Origin: Lachnospiraceae bacterium oral taxon 500
GTDB taxonomy: Bacteria > Bacillota > Clostridia > Lachnospirales > Vallitaleaceae
DNA length: 64,000 nucleotides
NCBI GenBank assembly: GCA_002999035.1
Contig: CP027241.1
Span: 1,367,001 to 1,431,000 of the forward strand
Reading direction: 5' to 3'
The notes under the pieces: model-generated
Told to the model about the DNA's origin: nothing
The model's database searches: none
The model's input: only the letters and a program-made list of their open reading frames with translations
In this document: positions 34,257 to 42,380 of the stretch, one piece after another
Layout of the letters: each line of letters begins with the position of its first letter
Numbering within the stretch: the stretch's first letter is position 1
Translations under genes and position numbers: made by a program

Positions 34257-35582
34257 TTGAATAAGAAGAAGTGGATTGCCTGCCTGCTGGCACTGTGCCT
34301 TGGTCTCAGTGCCTGCGGCGGGGAAAGTCAAAAAAAGGAAGAAAATACAGGTCAAAAGACAGAAGAGACGGTTGGGGTGATTGACCGCCAGTTTGCCGGG
34401 CAAACTTTGAAACTGACCAGTTTTACCAAGGATATGGAATATGCGGCCAAGGCATTTGAAAAGGCCTATGCCTGCAAGGTTGAGTTAACGGTCAAAGACA
34501 GTACCGAGTTTGCGGCTGAACGGGAACGTTTGTTGGCGGGCAGCGAGGGAGCGGATATCTATACGATTGAAGCGGCGGAAATGCAGGACTGGCTGACCGC
34601 TGAGGCATTGCTGCCTTTAACTGACGTGGATGCTGAGCATTATGCGCCGTATGCGATTGCTTATGCGACCGACAGTACCGGAGCGCTGCGGGCCTTGACC
34701 TGGACGGCCACACCGGTTAATTTGTATTACCGTCGTTCGGCGGCTCAGGCGGCGCTGGGGAATGATTCGCCGGAAGCGGTCACCGAGGCACTGGCGACGC
34801 CGGAGGGCTTGATTGATTTAGCGGGTAAGCTGCAGGCGGCAGGCTATAAGATTTTCTCCAATGTCGGGGATATGAGAGCCTTTTATGAGGTCAGTGATAA
34901 AACCGAAACCGCTGTGCTTTCGCCTCAGGAGCAGGTTTTTTTGACCAATGGGCGGCAAATGGAAACCAATTATCAGCTGGCCGGACTGGAGCCGTGGTCG
35001 GCTGACTGGTTTAAGGGCATGTACGGCGAGGCGGTTAATTCGATTACCGGTAAAAAAATTGAAGTTTTCGGTTATGTGATGCCTTCCTGGGGAAAAAGCT
35101 ATGTTTTAGAAAAGGCGGGCAATAAGAAAGAAGCAAGCGATACCGAGAAAAATCCGACCTGGGGTGATTGGGCGGCGGCGGCTTGTCCGGCTGCGTCTTT
35201 TTCCGACGGGATTTGGCTGGGGATTGCGGCTAACAGTCAGCGGGCAGAGATGGCCAAGGCATTTTTGGTCTATGTCACCCAAAATCAGGAGCTGTTGCAG
35301 GAATGGCTGGAGAAAACCCAGGAACTGCCGGCTTTTCTGCCGGTTTTGGAAAGCTATCAGCTGGAGTCGGAGGATTCTTTCCTTGGCGGGCAAAAGGTAA
35401 TGCCGCTCTATATTGAAACCATCAAAGCCATTCCGGCGAAATCGGCGGAGCAGCTTCGGCAGGAAAAGGAATATTACCAAAAGCTGGAAGCTTATTTAAA
35501 GGGTGAGATTGCTACGTTTGAAGAATTGCAGGCCGCGCTTGTACCAGCGGCGGTTGAGCCGACTACTCCGGCCGCGCAGTAG
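34257..35582 (+). CDS. orphan extracellular sugar-binding lipoprotein
   Basis: Family 1 type solute-binding protein, 441 aa. Lipoprotein signal with lipobox LSAC and Cys20, then a Lys/Glu-rich linker and the binding fold. It shares with the protein at 683-2020 the LRALTWTATPVNLYYRR block, the LGNDSPEAV segment, YVMPSWGKSYV and GIWLGIAANSQ, so the two are paralogues. No permease or ATPase gene is adjacent, so it either feeds a transporter encoded elsewhere or senses sugar for another system (inference). TTG start at 34257, preceded by AGAAAGGA. Flanked on both sides by MITE-like elements. Confidence 0.88.
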   Translation: MNKKKWIACLLALCLGLSACGGESQKKEENTGQKTEETVGVIDRQFAGQTLKLTSFTKDMEYAAKAFEKAYACKVELTVKDSTEFAAERERLLAGSEGADIYTIEAAEMQDWLTAEALLPLTDVDAEHYAPYAIAYATDSTGALRALTWTATPVNLYYRRSAAQAALGNDSPEAVTEALATPEGLIDLAGKLQAAGYKIFSNVGDMRAFYEVSDKTETAVLSPQEQVFLTNGRQMETNYQLAGLEPWSADWFKGMYGEAVNSITGKKIEVFGYVMPSWGKSYVLEKAGNKKEASDTEKNPTWGDWAAAACPAASFSDGIWLGIAANSQRAEMAKAFLVYVTQNQELLQEWLEKTQELPAFLPVLESYQLESEDSFLGGQKVMPLYIETIKAIPAKSAEQLRQEKEYYQKLEAYLKGEIATFEELQAALVPAAVEPTTPAAQ

Positions 35583-35684
35583 AGGGCATCGCTGAATCGG
35601 AGAGGATGGCGATAGAAAAATGGCGTTTTTGCCGGACAGGGACGCATGAGATGGCGAGGCTGCGGCGGCTCATACAGAGCGGAA

Positions 35685-35741
35685 ACAGATTGGCTTTTCG
35701 ATAGGCAGAAGTGCGGGCACTTCAATCAGGGCAAAGTTGAG
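35685..35741 (+). mobile_element. MITE-like element, copy I (right-end fragment)
   Basis: Fragment with GCAGAAGTGC-gg-GCACTTC, then AATCAGGGCAAAGTTGAG. The left end cannot be found between here and the stop of the binding-protein gene at 35582; that stretch holds nothing else I can support. Confidence 0.55.
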
Positions 35742-35753
35742 TTAAATACAAAA

Positions 35754-35790
35754 AAACAGCCGGAAAAGCGTTTGCTTAAACCGGCTGTTT
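35754..35790 (-). terminator. lysA terminator
   Basis: Stem AAACAGCCGG with its perfect complement CCGGCTGTTT, loop 17 nt. On the minus strand the stem runs into TTTTTTT. It lies 126 bp past the lysA stop because MITE copy J is inserted between. Confidence 0.85.
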
Positions 35791-35813
35791 AAAATTGAAA
35801 TGAAAGTTAGTTA

Positions 35814-35911
35814 CTCAACTTTCCCATGTTCTGCAAAACTAGAACAGTCTTTTTAGGCAGACTGCCCGTCCGAGCAGAAGTACGAAGCACTTCGATTAGG
35901 GGAAAGTTGAG
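35814..35911 (+). mobile_element. MITE-like element, copy J (intact, at the lysA stop codon)
   Basis: 98 bp with perfect ends CTCAACTTTCCC / GGGAAAGTTGAG and a perfect 7-bp flanking repeat TTAGTTA (35807-35813 and 35912-35918). The lysA stop (TTA on the plus strand, 35916-35918) lies inside the right copy of the duplication. One hairpin module with a single mismatch. Confidence 0.9.
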
Positions 35912-35915
35912 TTAG

Positions 35916-37193
35916 TTATTGCCCAGCACCCGGAAAGGCCTGTACCAAATCGGCCAGAGTTTCCCGGCGCCGAATCAGGATATCCTCGCCGCCATTGGTA
36001 ATCAAGACCTCAGCCGGCCGCAGTCGGTTATTATAAGAAGAAGCCATGCAATAGCCGTAAGCACCGGCGTCCAAAACAGTTAAAATATCACCGATTTGTG
36101 CTTCCGGCAGCGCCCGGTCGGCTGCTAAGATATCACCGGATTCGCAGATATTGCCGGTTACCTGATAAACAATGGTTTTTTCGGCAGTGTTTTGGTCATA
36201 GCTTTTGCCGGTTTCCGGCCGGTAAACTTCCATGTCATGATGGCTGCCGTAAAGAAGCGGCCTTTGCAGAACGTTAAAGCCGATATCCGTGCCCAGATAA
36301 TTTTTGCCGAAGTTGGATTTGAGGGCGGTGACGGTGCCCAGCAGTACGCCGCACTCGGCGACAATATAGCGGCCCGGCTCAAGTTTAAAGGTCAGCTCCT
36401 TGCCGTACTCGGCGGCAAAGCGCCGGAAGATCGAATGCAGCTTTTGACCCAAAGCGGTCAAATCCAGTCTTTTTTCACCGTCCTGCTTGCGGTAGGGAAT
36501 GCCGAAGCCGCCGCCGAAATCAATAAATTCCAGATCGGCAAACTGACGAGCCACCGCCAGCGCTGATTCCATGCCCTGAATGTATTGGTCGTCTTCCATA
36601 AACAGCGAGCCGATATGTTGATTGATGCCGACCAAACGGAGCTGATAGCGGGCCAAAATGGCTTTTACTTCCGGAACCATGTTCGGGTCAACACCGAACT
36701 TGGTGTTTTTGCCGCCGGTAACAACTTTGTCACTGTGGCCGGCGCCAACCATCGGATTAAAGCGGATGCAGACCCGACCGCCGGGATTGAGGAGTCCGTA
36801 TTGTGTCAGCTGCGAAAGCGAGTCAACGCTGACCAAGATTTGGCGGTCAATGGCAAAGCGCATTTCTTCCGGGCTGACATTATTGCTGATGAACAGAATT
36901 TGCTCCGGCTGAAAACCGGCCATTTCCTCAACATAGATTTCACCGGGGCTCATGGCGTCGGCATAAAAGCCTTCCTCTCGGATAATCCGCAGCAAATGCA
37001 GGTTGCCATTGGCTTTGACCGAGTAATTAGCGTGAAAGTGAGGATAATCGCTTAATCCGGCAATTTCCCGGCAGCGAGTGCGCAGGATGGATTCATTATA
37101 AACATAAAGCGGACTGCCGTATTTTTGCAGGAGCTTTTGCGGGTCGGTTTGTCCGAAAAAATGCGTTTGTTCGGTATAGGTTTGGTTTAACAT
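35916..37193 (-). CDS. lysA: diaminopimelate decarboxylase
   Basis: PLP enzyme turning meso-diaminopimelate into lysine, the last step of lysine synthesis. 425 aa, family length. PLP lysine Lys60 in the NYSVKAN motif; glycine-rich phosphate loop FGGGFGIPY; C-terminal half has EPGRYIVAECG and CESGDILAADR (substrate-binding Cys/Glu), then GAYGYCMASSYNNR. ATG with AGGAG. Works with the aspartokinase encoded at 13160. MITE copy J lies between its stop and its terminator, and copy K lies upstream of its start. No L-box leader is seen. Confidence 0.95.
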   Translation of the reverse strand: MLNQTYTEQTHFFGQTDPQKLLQKYGSPLYVYNESILRTRCREIAGLSDYPHFHANYSVKANGNLHLLRIIREEGFYADAMSPGEIYVEEMAGFQPEQILFISNNVSPEEMRFAIDRQILVSVDSLSQLTQYGLLNPGGRVCIRFNPMVGAGHSDKVVTGGKNTKFGVDPNMVPEVKAILARYQLRLVGINQHIGSLFMEDDQYIQGMESALAVARQFADLEFIDFGGGFGIPYRKQDGEKRLDLTALGQKLHSIFRRFAAEYGKELTFKLEPGRYIVAECGVLLGTVTALKSNFGKNYLGTDIGFNVLQRPLLYGSHHDMEVYRPETGKSYDQNTAEKTIVYQVTGNICESGDILAADRALPEAQIGDILTVLDAGAYGYCMASSYNNRLRPAEVLITNGGEDILIRRRETLADLVQAFPGAGQ

Positions 37194-37224
37194 AGGTTCT
37201 CCTTGTTTTTTTGATCATAAATTC

Positions 37225-37310
37225 GTTGGCTTTCCCCTGGCCGAAAGGCTGCATTTTTGCGCGAGCGGGCAGCCGGCCCCAAACTGTTCTGATGAACAGG
37301 GAAAGTAGAG
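37225..37310 (-). mobile_element. MITE-like element, copy K (degraded)
   Basis: 86 bp, ends GTTGGCTTTCCC and GGGAAAGTAGAG, flanked by TAAATTC (37218-37224) and AAAATTC (37311-37317), a 6/7 match. Keeps CCGAAAGGCTGC and ACTGTTCTGATGAACA. It sits 31 bp upstream of the lysA start codon, so it probably lies in the lysA leader or promoter. Confidence 0.65.
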
Positions 37311-37337
37311 AAAATTCATAAAAAATTTAAAATAAGA

Positions 37338-37367
37338 TTGGTTTATCGCTTAAACTTGTGGTATAGT
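37338..37367 (+). promoter_or_regulatory. possible promoter of the DUF454 gene
   Basis: TTGGTT and an extended -10 TGGTATAGT with 18-bp spacing, pointing to the DUF454 gene 450 bp away. MITE copy L would then lie in the leader. Confidence 0.4.
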
Positions 37368-37500
37368 AATAAATAATGTCAGCCATGGATCAGACAGGGC
37401 TTTCATAGTAAAACACTATAAAGGATAACTGCCGGAAAGTCAAGAAAAAGCAGAAAAAAGCTGAGAATGAGGGGCTTATCAGATTTTGTTGAGATAGTAA

Positions 37501-37679
37501 CTCAACTTTCTCATGTTCGTCAGAACAGTCTTTTTTAGGCTCGTTGCTTCCAGAAAGGCTACGCCTTTCGGCGGCGGGCGGGAACGATAGGCAAATTGCA
37601 AAGCAAATTGCCGAAAGTGGAGTCCATGCACCCGCTCTTTGAGCGGGATAGAGCCAAAAAAGACTATGGGAAAGTTGAG
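37501..37679 (+). mobile_element. MITE-like element, copy L (long hairpin form)
   Basis: 179 bp, ends CTCAACTTTCTC / GGGAAAGTTGAG, perfect 7-bp flanking repeat ATAGTAA (37494-37500 and 37680-37686). Inside, AGTCTTTTTTAGGCTC near the left pairs with GAGCCAAAAAAGACT near the right, and GAAAGGC-tac-GCCTTTC, CAATTTGC/GCAAATTG-type and CCCGCTC-ttt-GAGCGGG hairpins follow. The GTTGAG just before the left duplication (37488-37493) may be a trace of another end. Confidence 0.85.
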
Positions 37680-37815
37680 ATAGTAACAAACACAAGAAAC
37701 ATTTTGCCGGAAAATCAAAGCATGGTGCAGCAGGAAATGGTGTGCTGAACAAAATGGATAAAAAATAAGTTTTAAATTATGTGTTTTCCGGGCATAGATA
37801 AAGAATGGAGGAAAA

Positions 37816-38226
37816 ATGGAAGCACCAAACAAGAAGATGACAATTAAAAAATGGATTTATATTATTGTCGGCTGTATTGGCTTAGCACTGGGCGCAGTCG
37901 GAGCAGTTATGCCGCTGATGCCGGCCTTTCCTTTTTTGCTTCTGGCGGCGTTTTGCTTCGGCAGAAGCTCGGAGCGGCTGGACGCTTGGTTTAAGAACTC
38001 TAAGCTGTACCGGGATAACTTAGCGGATTATGTGAAAGGCCAGGGTATGCCGAAGGCGGCTAAGATTAGAGTAATGCTGCTGGTTACAGCTCTTTTTACC
38101 TTTGGCTTTATCATGATGCGGGCGGTGCCGGTGGGCCGGATCGTTCTGCTGATCATATGGGCCTTTCATATTTGGTATTTTGCTCTGCGGGTCAAAACCA
38201 AAGTGGCAGCGCCGGAGGAAAGTTAG
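37816..38226 (+). CDS. DUF454 (YbaN-like) membrane protein
   Basis: Small inner-membrane protein, 136 aa, with hydrophobic helices at about 12-32, 35-50, 83-100 and 103-122. The block GAVGAVMPLMPAFPFLLLAAFCFGRSSERL is the DUF454 signature. ATG with GGAGG 7 bp before it. Stops two bases before the convergent end of the LevR-like regulator gene. Function unknown in the family. Confidence 0.88.
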   Translation: MEAPNKKMTIKKWIYIIVGCIGLALGAVGAVMPLMPAFPFLLLAAFCFGRSSERLDAWFKNSKLYRDNLADYVKGQGMPKAAKIRVMLLVTALFTFGFIMMRAVPVGRIVLLIIWAFHIWYFALRVKTKVAAPEES

Positions 38227-38227
38227 G

Positions 38228-40909
38228 TCAGTTCGGATCAGATTTGCTCATTTCGATATAATCATAAATATAAGCGATCTCGCTCATCGGGATCTCCACA
38301 TGGTAGTGAGTGGTGATTTTTTCAAAGGACCGGATGAAGGCATGGATGAACTCTTTTTTTTCCTGCTGGAACCGCTCCAAATCATGATAGGTTCTGATCG
38401 GTGTTCTGGTTACCATACGTTCAATAAAGCAGCATACATGAACATACAGACTGATCAGGGTTTTTTCCGGTATTTGATAACCGATCGACTGCATCAGGCG
38501 GTGTATGGTTTCTTCGACCAGATTTAACAGCGGGCTGGGATTTAGGATGGTGAGCGACTCCATCAAGTTTTCCAAAGAAAAGTTTTTCAAAAGATTTCGG
38601 CGGAATATGTCCATTTCCTCGGCGTTTAAAAATTCACCGAGAAACTGATGAATCCTGTCCATTGCCTGAAAACTGACAATTTCTCCCAGATTGATAAACT
38701 CCACTCCGGGGATTTCCGGATCGACGATGCCCTCGACAAAAAGAATATCGTATTTATTCAGCAGATTTTTTCTTTCCGCGCCGGCTAAATGCGGAAAGTC
38801 GACCGAAATTAATTTTAACTCCGTTTTGACCGGAATACTGGCTTCAAATAAGAGCCTCATTTTATCCGCCACATTTATGCCGTTTTCACTGCTGAATAAA
38901 ATCGCTTTTTCTTTTCCGCTCTTGGGAATAAGCTGACATTCGATTTTTACATTATCCAGATGATCCCGGATCTCTTCTGGTGCGCATTTCCGCAGGATCA
39001 TGCTGCCAACGTGAAGAGCCAGGGGCGTAGAAGCATTACTGATCAGGATAATGTTTGCATCCTCAAAAGCAGTCAGTTCTTTCGCGATTCCCGTGAGTGA
39101 ACCCATATCGACAATCAGGACAAGATTTTCAAAAAACTTTTTGGGACGCAGGTAGTTTTTTACTTGTAATAGCATTCCCGCCGCGTCACTGGTCATCGGC
39201 ATATCGAAGGCGTCAAACACATGAGAAGATAGGAGAGTATTGACTACATTGGCAATAGAAGTCGCCGTGGCGTTGCCGTGGCACATGATCAAGGCCAGCG
39301 TTTGTTTCTTTGTCATGTCATTGCTATATAGCAGCTGGTTTAGCAAAAAAGCTGTTTGATGGATAAGGTTAAGGGAAATGCCGAAGTTTCGTTCCAAAAT
39401 ATCAGTAAATTCTTGGGTGAACGCGTATTCTTCCGGGTGATGCTCCTGAAAAAACAGCAGAATTTGATCACAGCTGTCGGTCTGCTCGTCGGCTTCCGGA
39501 TTATAGGACTGCATGTGCAGATATTTTGCCAACAAACCGCGGATAAATTCCGATATATGGATATTGGCGTTATTTTCTGTTAATTTGCAGACGCTTTCAA
39601 TGTATTTCTCATATCTTTTTAACGGCAGCGCCAAATAATCTTTATGGAAAATAACGGCGTCGTTAAACTTGGCCAGTGCCTGAAACAGTTTTTCATAGAA
39701 CTGGGTTGTGCTCAGTTCTTCCGCTTGATATTGCTTGAGCAGCTCGGGGAAATCCCGGCTGAAATCCCGGTACGCTTCCAGCTTTTTAGGGATGTAATAT
39801 TCTAGGTTATAATAAGCTTCATCATCGGAGGTATCCATCGGATACGCGTCATCGGAGATATAGCGCATGCCGACACAAATCTGCTTTTCCCCGGTCTGAT
39901 AGGCTTTGGCGAAAATAAGAAGAATATGCTGTTTTAAGGACAGGATTTCATATCGGCTGCATTGATTAATCAGGTAATCCATTACCTTGTTGCTTAACAA
40001 GATCTCACAGGAGGAGATCAGTGCCTGTCGCTTAAAAAACGACAGGATCAATGCCATTTTTTCCCGTATTGTCCGGTCTTTCAGGGAGGGCAGTTCGATC
40101 ATAAACGGAAAGTGACTGAGAAAATGTTGGCTGAATACTTTTCCCGGCACTTCATCGGCGATTAAAATAATACGGGCTTCACTGGAAAGGAGGGCGGCAT
40201 TGGAGTTCGCGTAATGGTAGGTTCCTGTTTCCAGATATTGCAGGAGATTTTCCTGTGTTTCCGCGCTCATCGAAGCAATATCATCGATAACGATCATCCC
40301 GTCTTTGGCCTTTTCCAGCGCGCCCGGACATACTTGGGCCTTGGTATCAAGATATCCGAAAAGCGTGTATTTTAATCGGACATCATCAAGCTTATTGCAA
40401 TTTATGTAGATATATTGTTCTTCCCGTTGCAGAAGACCATGATCAAAGAAATAGTCGCGAATCCGTTCGGCCATAAATGTTTTTCCGCTGCCATGGTTCC
40501 CATAGATTAAGATCGGCAAACCGCCGTGGGGATATTGAATTGCCGTTTTTATTTTTTCAATGCAATCTTTCAGCGCATACTCATGACCGATCGCTTTCAT
40601 GAAATTTTGCTGTTTCCCGTGCAGGAAGCGAATGAGTTCTTCATAAGACAGAAAACCATCCTGTTTGATCGGTTTACCGCTGTCTTTTTCTAATTGATAT
40701 CTGGAGAGAAAAGCCACCGGTCTGGTTTTGAGCTTGATCAGATAACCTTCGCGCGCCATATCATTCAGATATTGGGAGGCCAGACTTCTGGAAATCAGAA
40801 ATTGCCGGCTGATCTGATTGGCGGTACAATGCTGCAGCGCCGGCTCTTTTAGATTTTTTGATTTTTCCTGAATGTACTCGAAAATCTGCTGGCGAATTGT
40901 CTTTGCCAT
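38228..40909 (-). CDS. LevR-like PTS-controlled AAA+ regulator lacking the GAFTGA loop
   Basis: Last gene of the mannose-family PTS operon, 893 aa. Domains: winged helix (1-70), AAA+ domain with Walker A GNHGSGKT (137-144) and Walker B GMIVIDDI (204-211), PRD1 (about 430-530), mannose-family EIIA-like domain with His544 in MCHGNATATS (about 536-665), EIIB-like segment and PRD2 (about 780-890). In LevR-type sigma-54 activators LFGH is followed by the GAFTGA loop; here LFGY (183-186) is followed by LDTKAQVCPGALEKA, so the sigma-54 contact loop is missing and no -24/-12 promoter is seen before the operon. It may act as a sigma-54-independent regulator. Phosphorylation of PRD and EIIA histidines by the PTS should set its activity. 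ATG with GGGAGG. Confidence 0.88.
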   Translation of the reverse strand: MAKTIRQQIFEYIQEKSKNLKEPALQHCTANQISRQFLISRSLASQYLNDMAREGYLIKLKTRPVAFLSRYQLEKDSGKPIKQDGFLSYEELIRFLHGKQQNFMKAIGHEYALKDCIEKIKTAIQYPHGGLPILIYGNHGSGKTFMAERIRDYFFDHGLLQREEQYIYINCNKLDDVRLKYTLFGYLDTKAQVCPGALEKAKDGMIVIDDIASMSAETQENLLQYLETGTYHYANSNAALLSSEARIILIADEVPGKVFSQHFLSHFPFMIELPSLKDRTIREKMALILSFFKRQALISSCEILLSNKVMDYLINQCSRYEILSLKQHILLIFAKAYQTGEKQICVGMRYISDDAYPMDTSDDEAYYNLEYYIPKKLEAYRDFSRDFPELLKQYQAEELSTTQFYEKLFQALAKFNDAVIFHKDYLALPLKRYEKYIESVCKLTENNANIHISEFIRGLLAKYLHMQSYNPEADEQTDSCDQILLFFQEHHPEEYAFTQEFTDILERNFGISLNLIHQTAFLLNQLLYSNDMTKKQTLALIMCHGNATATSIANVVNTLLSSHVFDAFDMPMTSDAAGMLLQVKNYLRPKKFFENLVLIVDMGSLTGIAKELTAFEDANIILISNASTPLALHVGSMILRKCAPEEIRDHLDNVKIECQLIPKSGKEKAILFSSENGINVADKMRLLFEASIPVKTELKLISVDFPHLAGAERKNLLNKYDILFVEGIVDPEIPGVEFINLGEIVSFQAMDRIHQFLGEFLNAEEMDIFRRNLLKNFSLENLMESLTILNPSPLLNLVEETIHRLMQSIGYQIPEKTLISLYVHVCCFIERMVTRTPIRTYHDLERFQQEKKEFIHAFIRSFEKITTHYHVEIPMSEIAYIYDYIEMSKSDPN

Positions 40910-40933
40910 TGTTTGGCCTCCCTTTTCTAAACG

Positions 40934-41434
40934 TTACAGCGCTTTTAGTTGCGGATTCAGTTCGATGACCGTGTCACTGGGAACATATTGTGTTTCAAAA
41001 TCGCAGCCGGCACGGAGCAGCGTATGAATGACGGCTACCTCCCGGCGGCTTAACATAATTCGTTTGGTCAGAGCGTACTCGCCCTCTTTGCAAAAATGCA
41101 TACCGATATTTATTTTGGGGAGCTCATAACCCAGTGCCGTTAAGCCGGATAATATATTAAAATCACGAATCAGGATAAACACTTTTTGTTCCCGATATTT
41201 CCCGTTTTTAAAATTCGTGAGCGCCGTGTTGGAATCAAGAATGGATAGGGCCTTGTTCACCGGCTTGGAAAGCCTCATGACTTCTGTTTTTAGAGGATCC
41301 TTGGCGACTGCGTCGTCAATTACCATAACTCTGTCGCAGGAAATACGGGAAAGCCATTGCGTCATGATAATTCCGTGCAGCAGGCGGTCATCCATCCGGA
41401 TCGCGGTTATTATATTTTTTTTCTGGCTGCTCAT
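40934..41434 (-). CDS. PTS mannose/fructose/sorbose family IIB component (second)
   Basis: Phosphocarrier that passes phosphate from IIA to the sugar during transport, 166 aa, family length. The active-site histidine is in RMDDRLLHGIIMTQW (His about 20). The rest (VMVIDDAVAKDP..MRLSKP, YVPSDTVIELN) follows the IIB pattern. It is one of two IIB genes in this operon; the other is at 44469-44939. Two IIBs with one IIC/IID set suggests alternative specificity or a regulatory role for one of them, for example modifying the LevR-like protein encoded 24 bp downstream (inference). ATG start with a GGAGG site about 6 bp before it. Confidence 0.9.
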   Translation of the reverse strand: MSSQKKNIITAIRMDDRLLHGIIMTQWLSRISCDRVMVIDDAVAKDPLKTEVMRLSKPVNKALSILDSNTALTNFKNGKYREQKVFILIRDFNILSGLTALGYELPKINIGMHFCKEGEYALTKRIMLSRREVAVIHTLLRAGCDFETQYVPSDTVIELNPQLKAL

Positions 41435-41457
41435 TTTTATCCATCCTCCGTCTGATA

Positions 41458-42360
41458 TTAGAACTTTTCTAACAAGGCCTCGACTTCCGCTCGGGTGGCC
41501 AGCTCGGTTGAAAACGCGCTGGCCGATCCGGCCGCCACGCCCATTCGGAAGGCGTGATGATAATTTTGGGTTTCCAGCCAGCCGGCCACGAAACCGGCTA
41601 CCATCGAGTCGCCCGCACCGACGGAATTAACTAACACTCCTTTGGGAGCGTTGCTGCAAAGCACCTCGCCGTTTTGGGAGATAAAAACAGCCCCTGCTTC
41701 GGCCATGGAAACTAACACATTCTGCGCGCCGGCGGCTTGCAGTTTTTGGGCATAAGGAATAACGTCCTCCTTTTTTGGCAAGTTGACCTGATAGATCGCG
41801 CCCAATTCATGGTTATTGGGCTTTACCAGAAAGGGATGATACTTTAACACTTTGGTCATCAGCTCTTTTTCCGCGTCGACAATAACGCGGATCGGTTTTG
41901 CTTTTATCCTTTCTAGGATCTGTTCATAAATATCCCCGGGCAATGTCTGGGGAATGCTGCCTGAAATGATCAGGATATCATCCTCTTGCAGATTGCTTAA
42001 TTTTCGGTAAAGCTTTTCAATATCCTGCTTTCCGATATGCGGTCCCTGCCCGTTGATCTCGGTTTCCGTATCCGATTTCATTTTTAAATTAATGCGTGAA
42101 AAGCCCGGCTCTACATGGATAAAATCGGTATTACAGCCGGATTGCTCCATTAATTTTTCAATCGCCTCACCGGTAAAGCCGGCGACAAAACCAAGAGCGG
42201 CGCTGTCGTATCCCAGATTATTCAGGACGATGGAAACGTTGATTCCCTTACCGCCGGGCAAAATCTTTTCCGAACTGGTCCGGTTGATGGTTCCCGCCCG
42301 AAAATCTTTGACCGCAACAATATAATCCAGCGCCGGGTTAAAGGTTAAAGTATAAATCAT
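41458..42360 (-). CDS. 1-phosphofructokinase / tagatose-6-phosphate kinase family (PfkB)
   Basis: Cytoplasmic kinase adding a second phosphate to the sugar phosphate produced by the PTS, 300 aa. Signatures are complete: FNPALDYIV at the start, PGGKGINVSIVLNNLG (about 35-50), and the catalytic GAGDSMVAGFVAG near 247-259 with its aspartate base. ATG with GGGAGG. In a mannose-family PTS operon the likely substrate is a ketose 1-phosphate or 6-phosphate; fructose, sorbose and tagatose routes cannot be separated from sequence. Confidence 0.9.
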   Translation of the reverse strand: MIYTLTFNPALDYIVAVKDFRAGTINRTSSEKILPGGKGINVSIVLNNLGYDSAALGFVAGFTGEAIEKLMEQSGCNTDFIHVEPGFSRINLKMKSDTETEINGQGPHIGKQDIEKLYRKLSNLQEDDILIISGSIPQTLPGDIYEQILERIKAKPIRVIVDAEKELMTKVLKYHPFLVKPNNHELGAIYQVNLPKKEDVIPYAQKLQAAGAQNVLVSMAEAGAVFISQNGEVLCSNAPKGVLVNSVGAGDSMVAGFVAGWLETQNYHHAFRMGVAAGSASAFSTELATRAEVEALLEKF

Positions 42361-42380
42361 GTTACCAAAACCTCCCTGCT

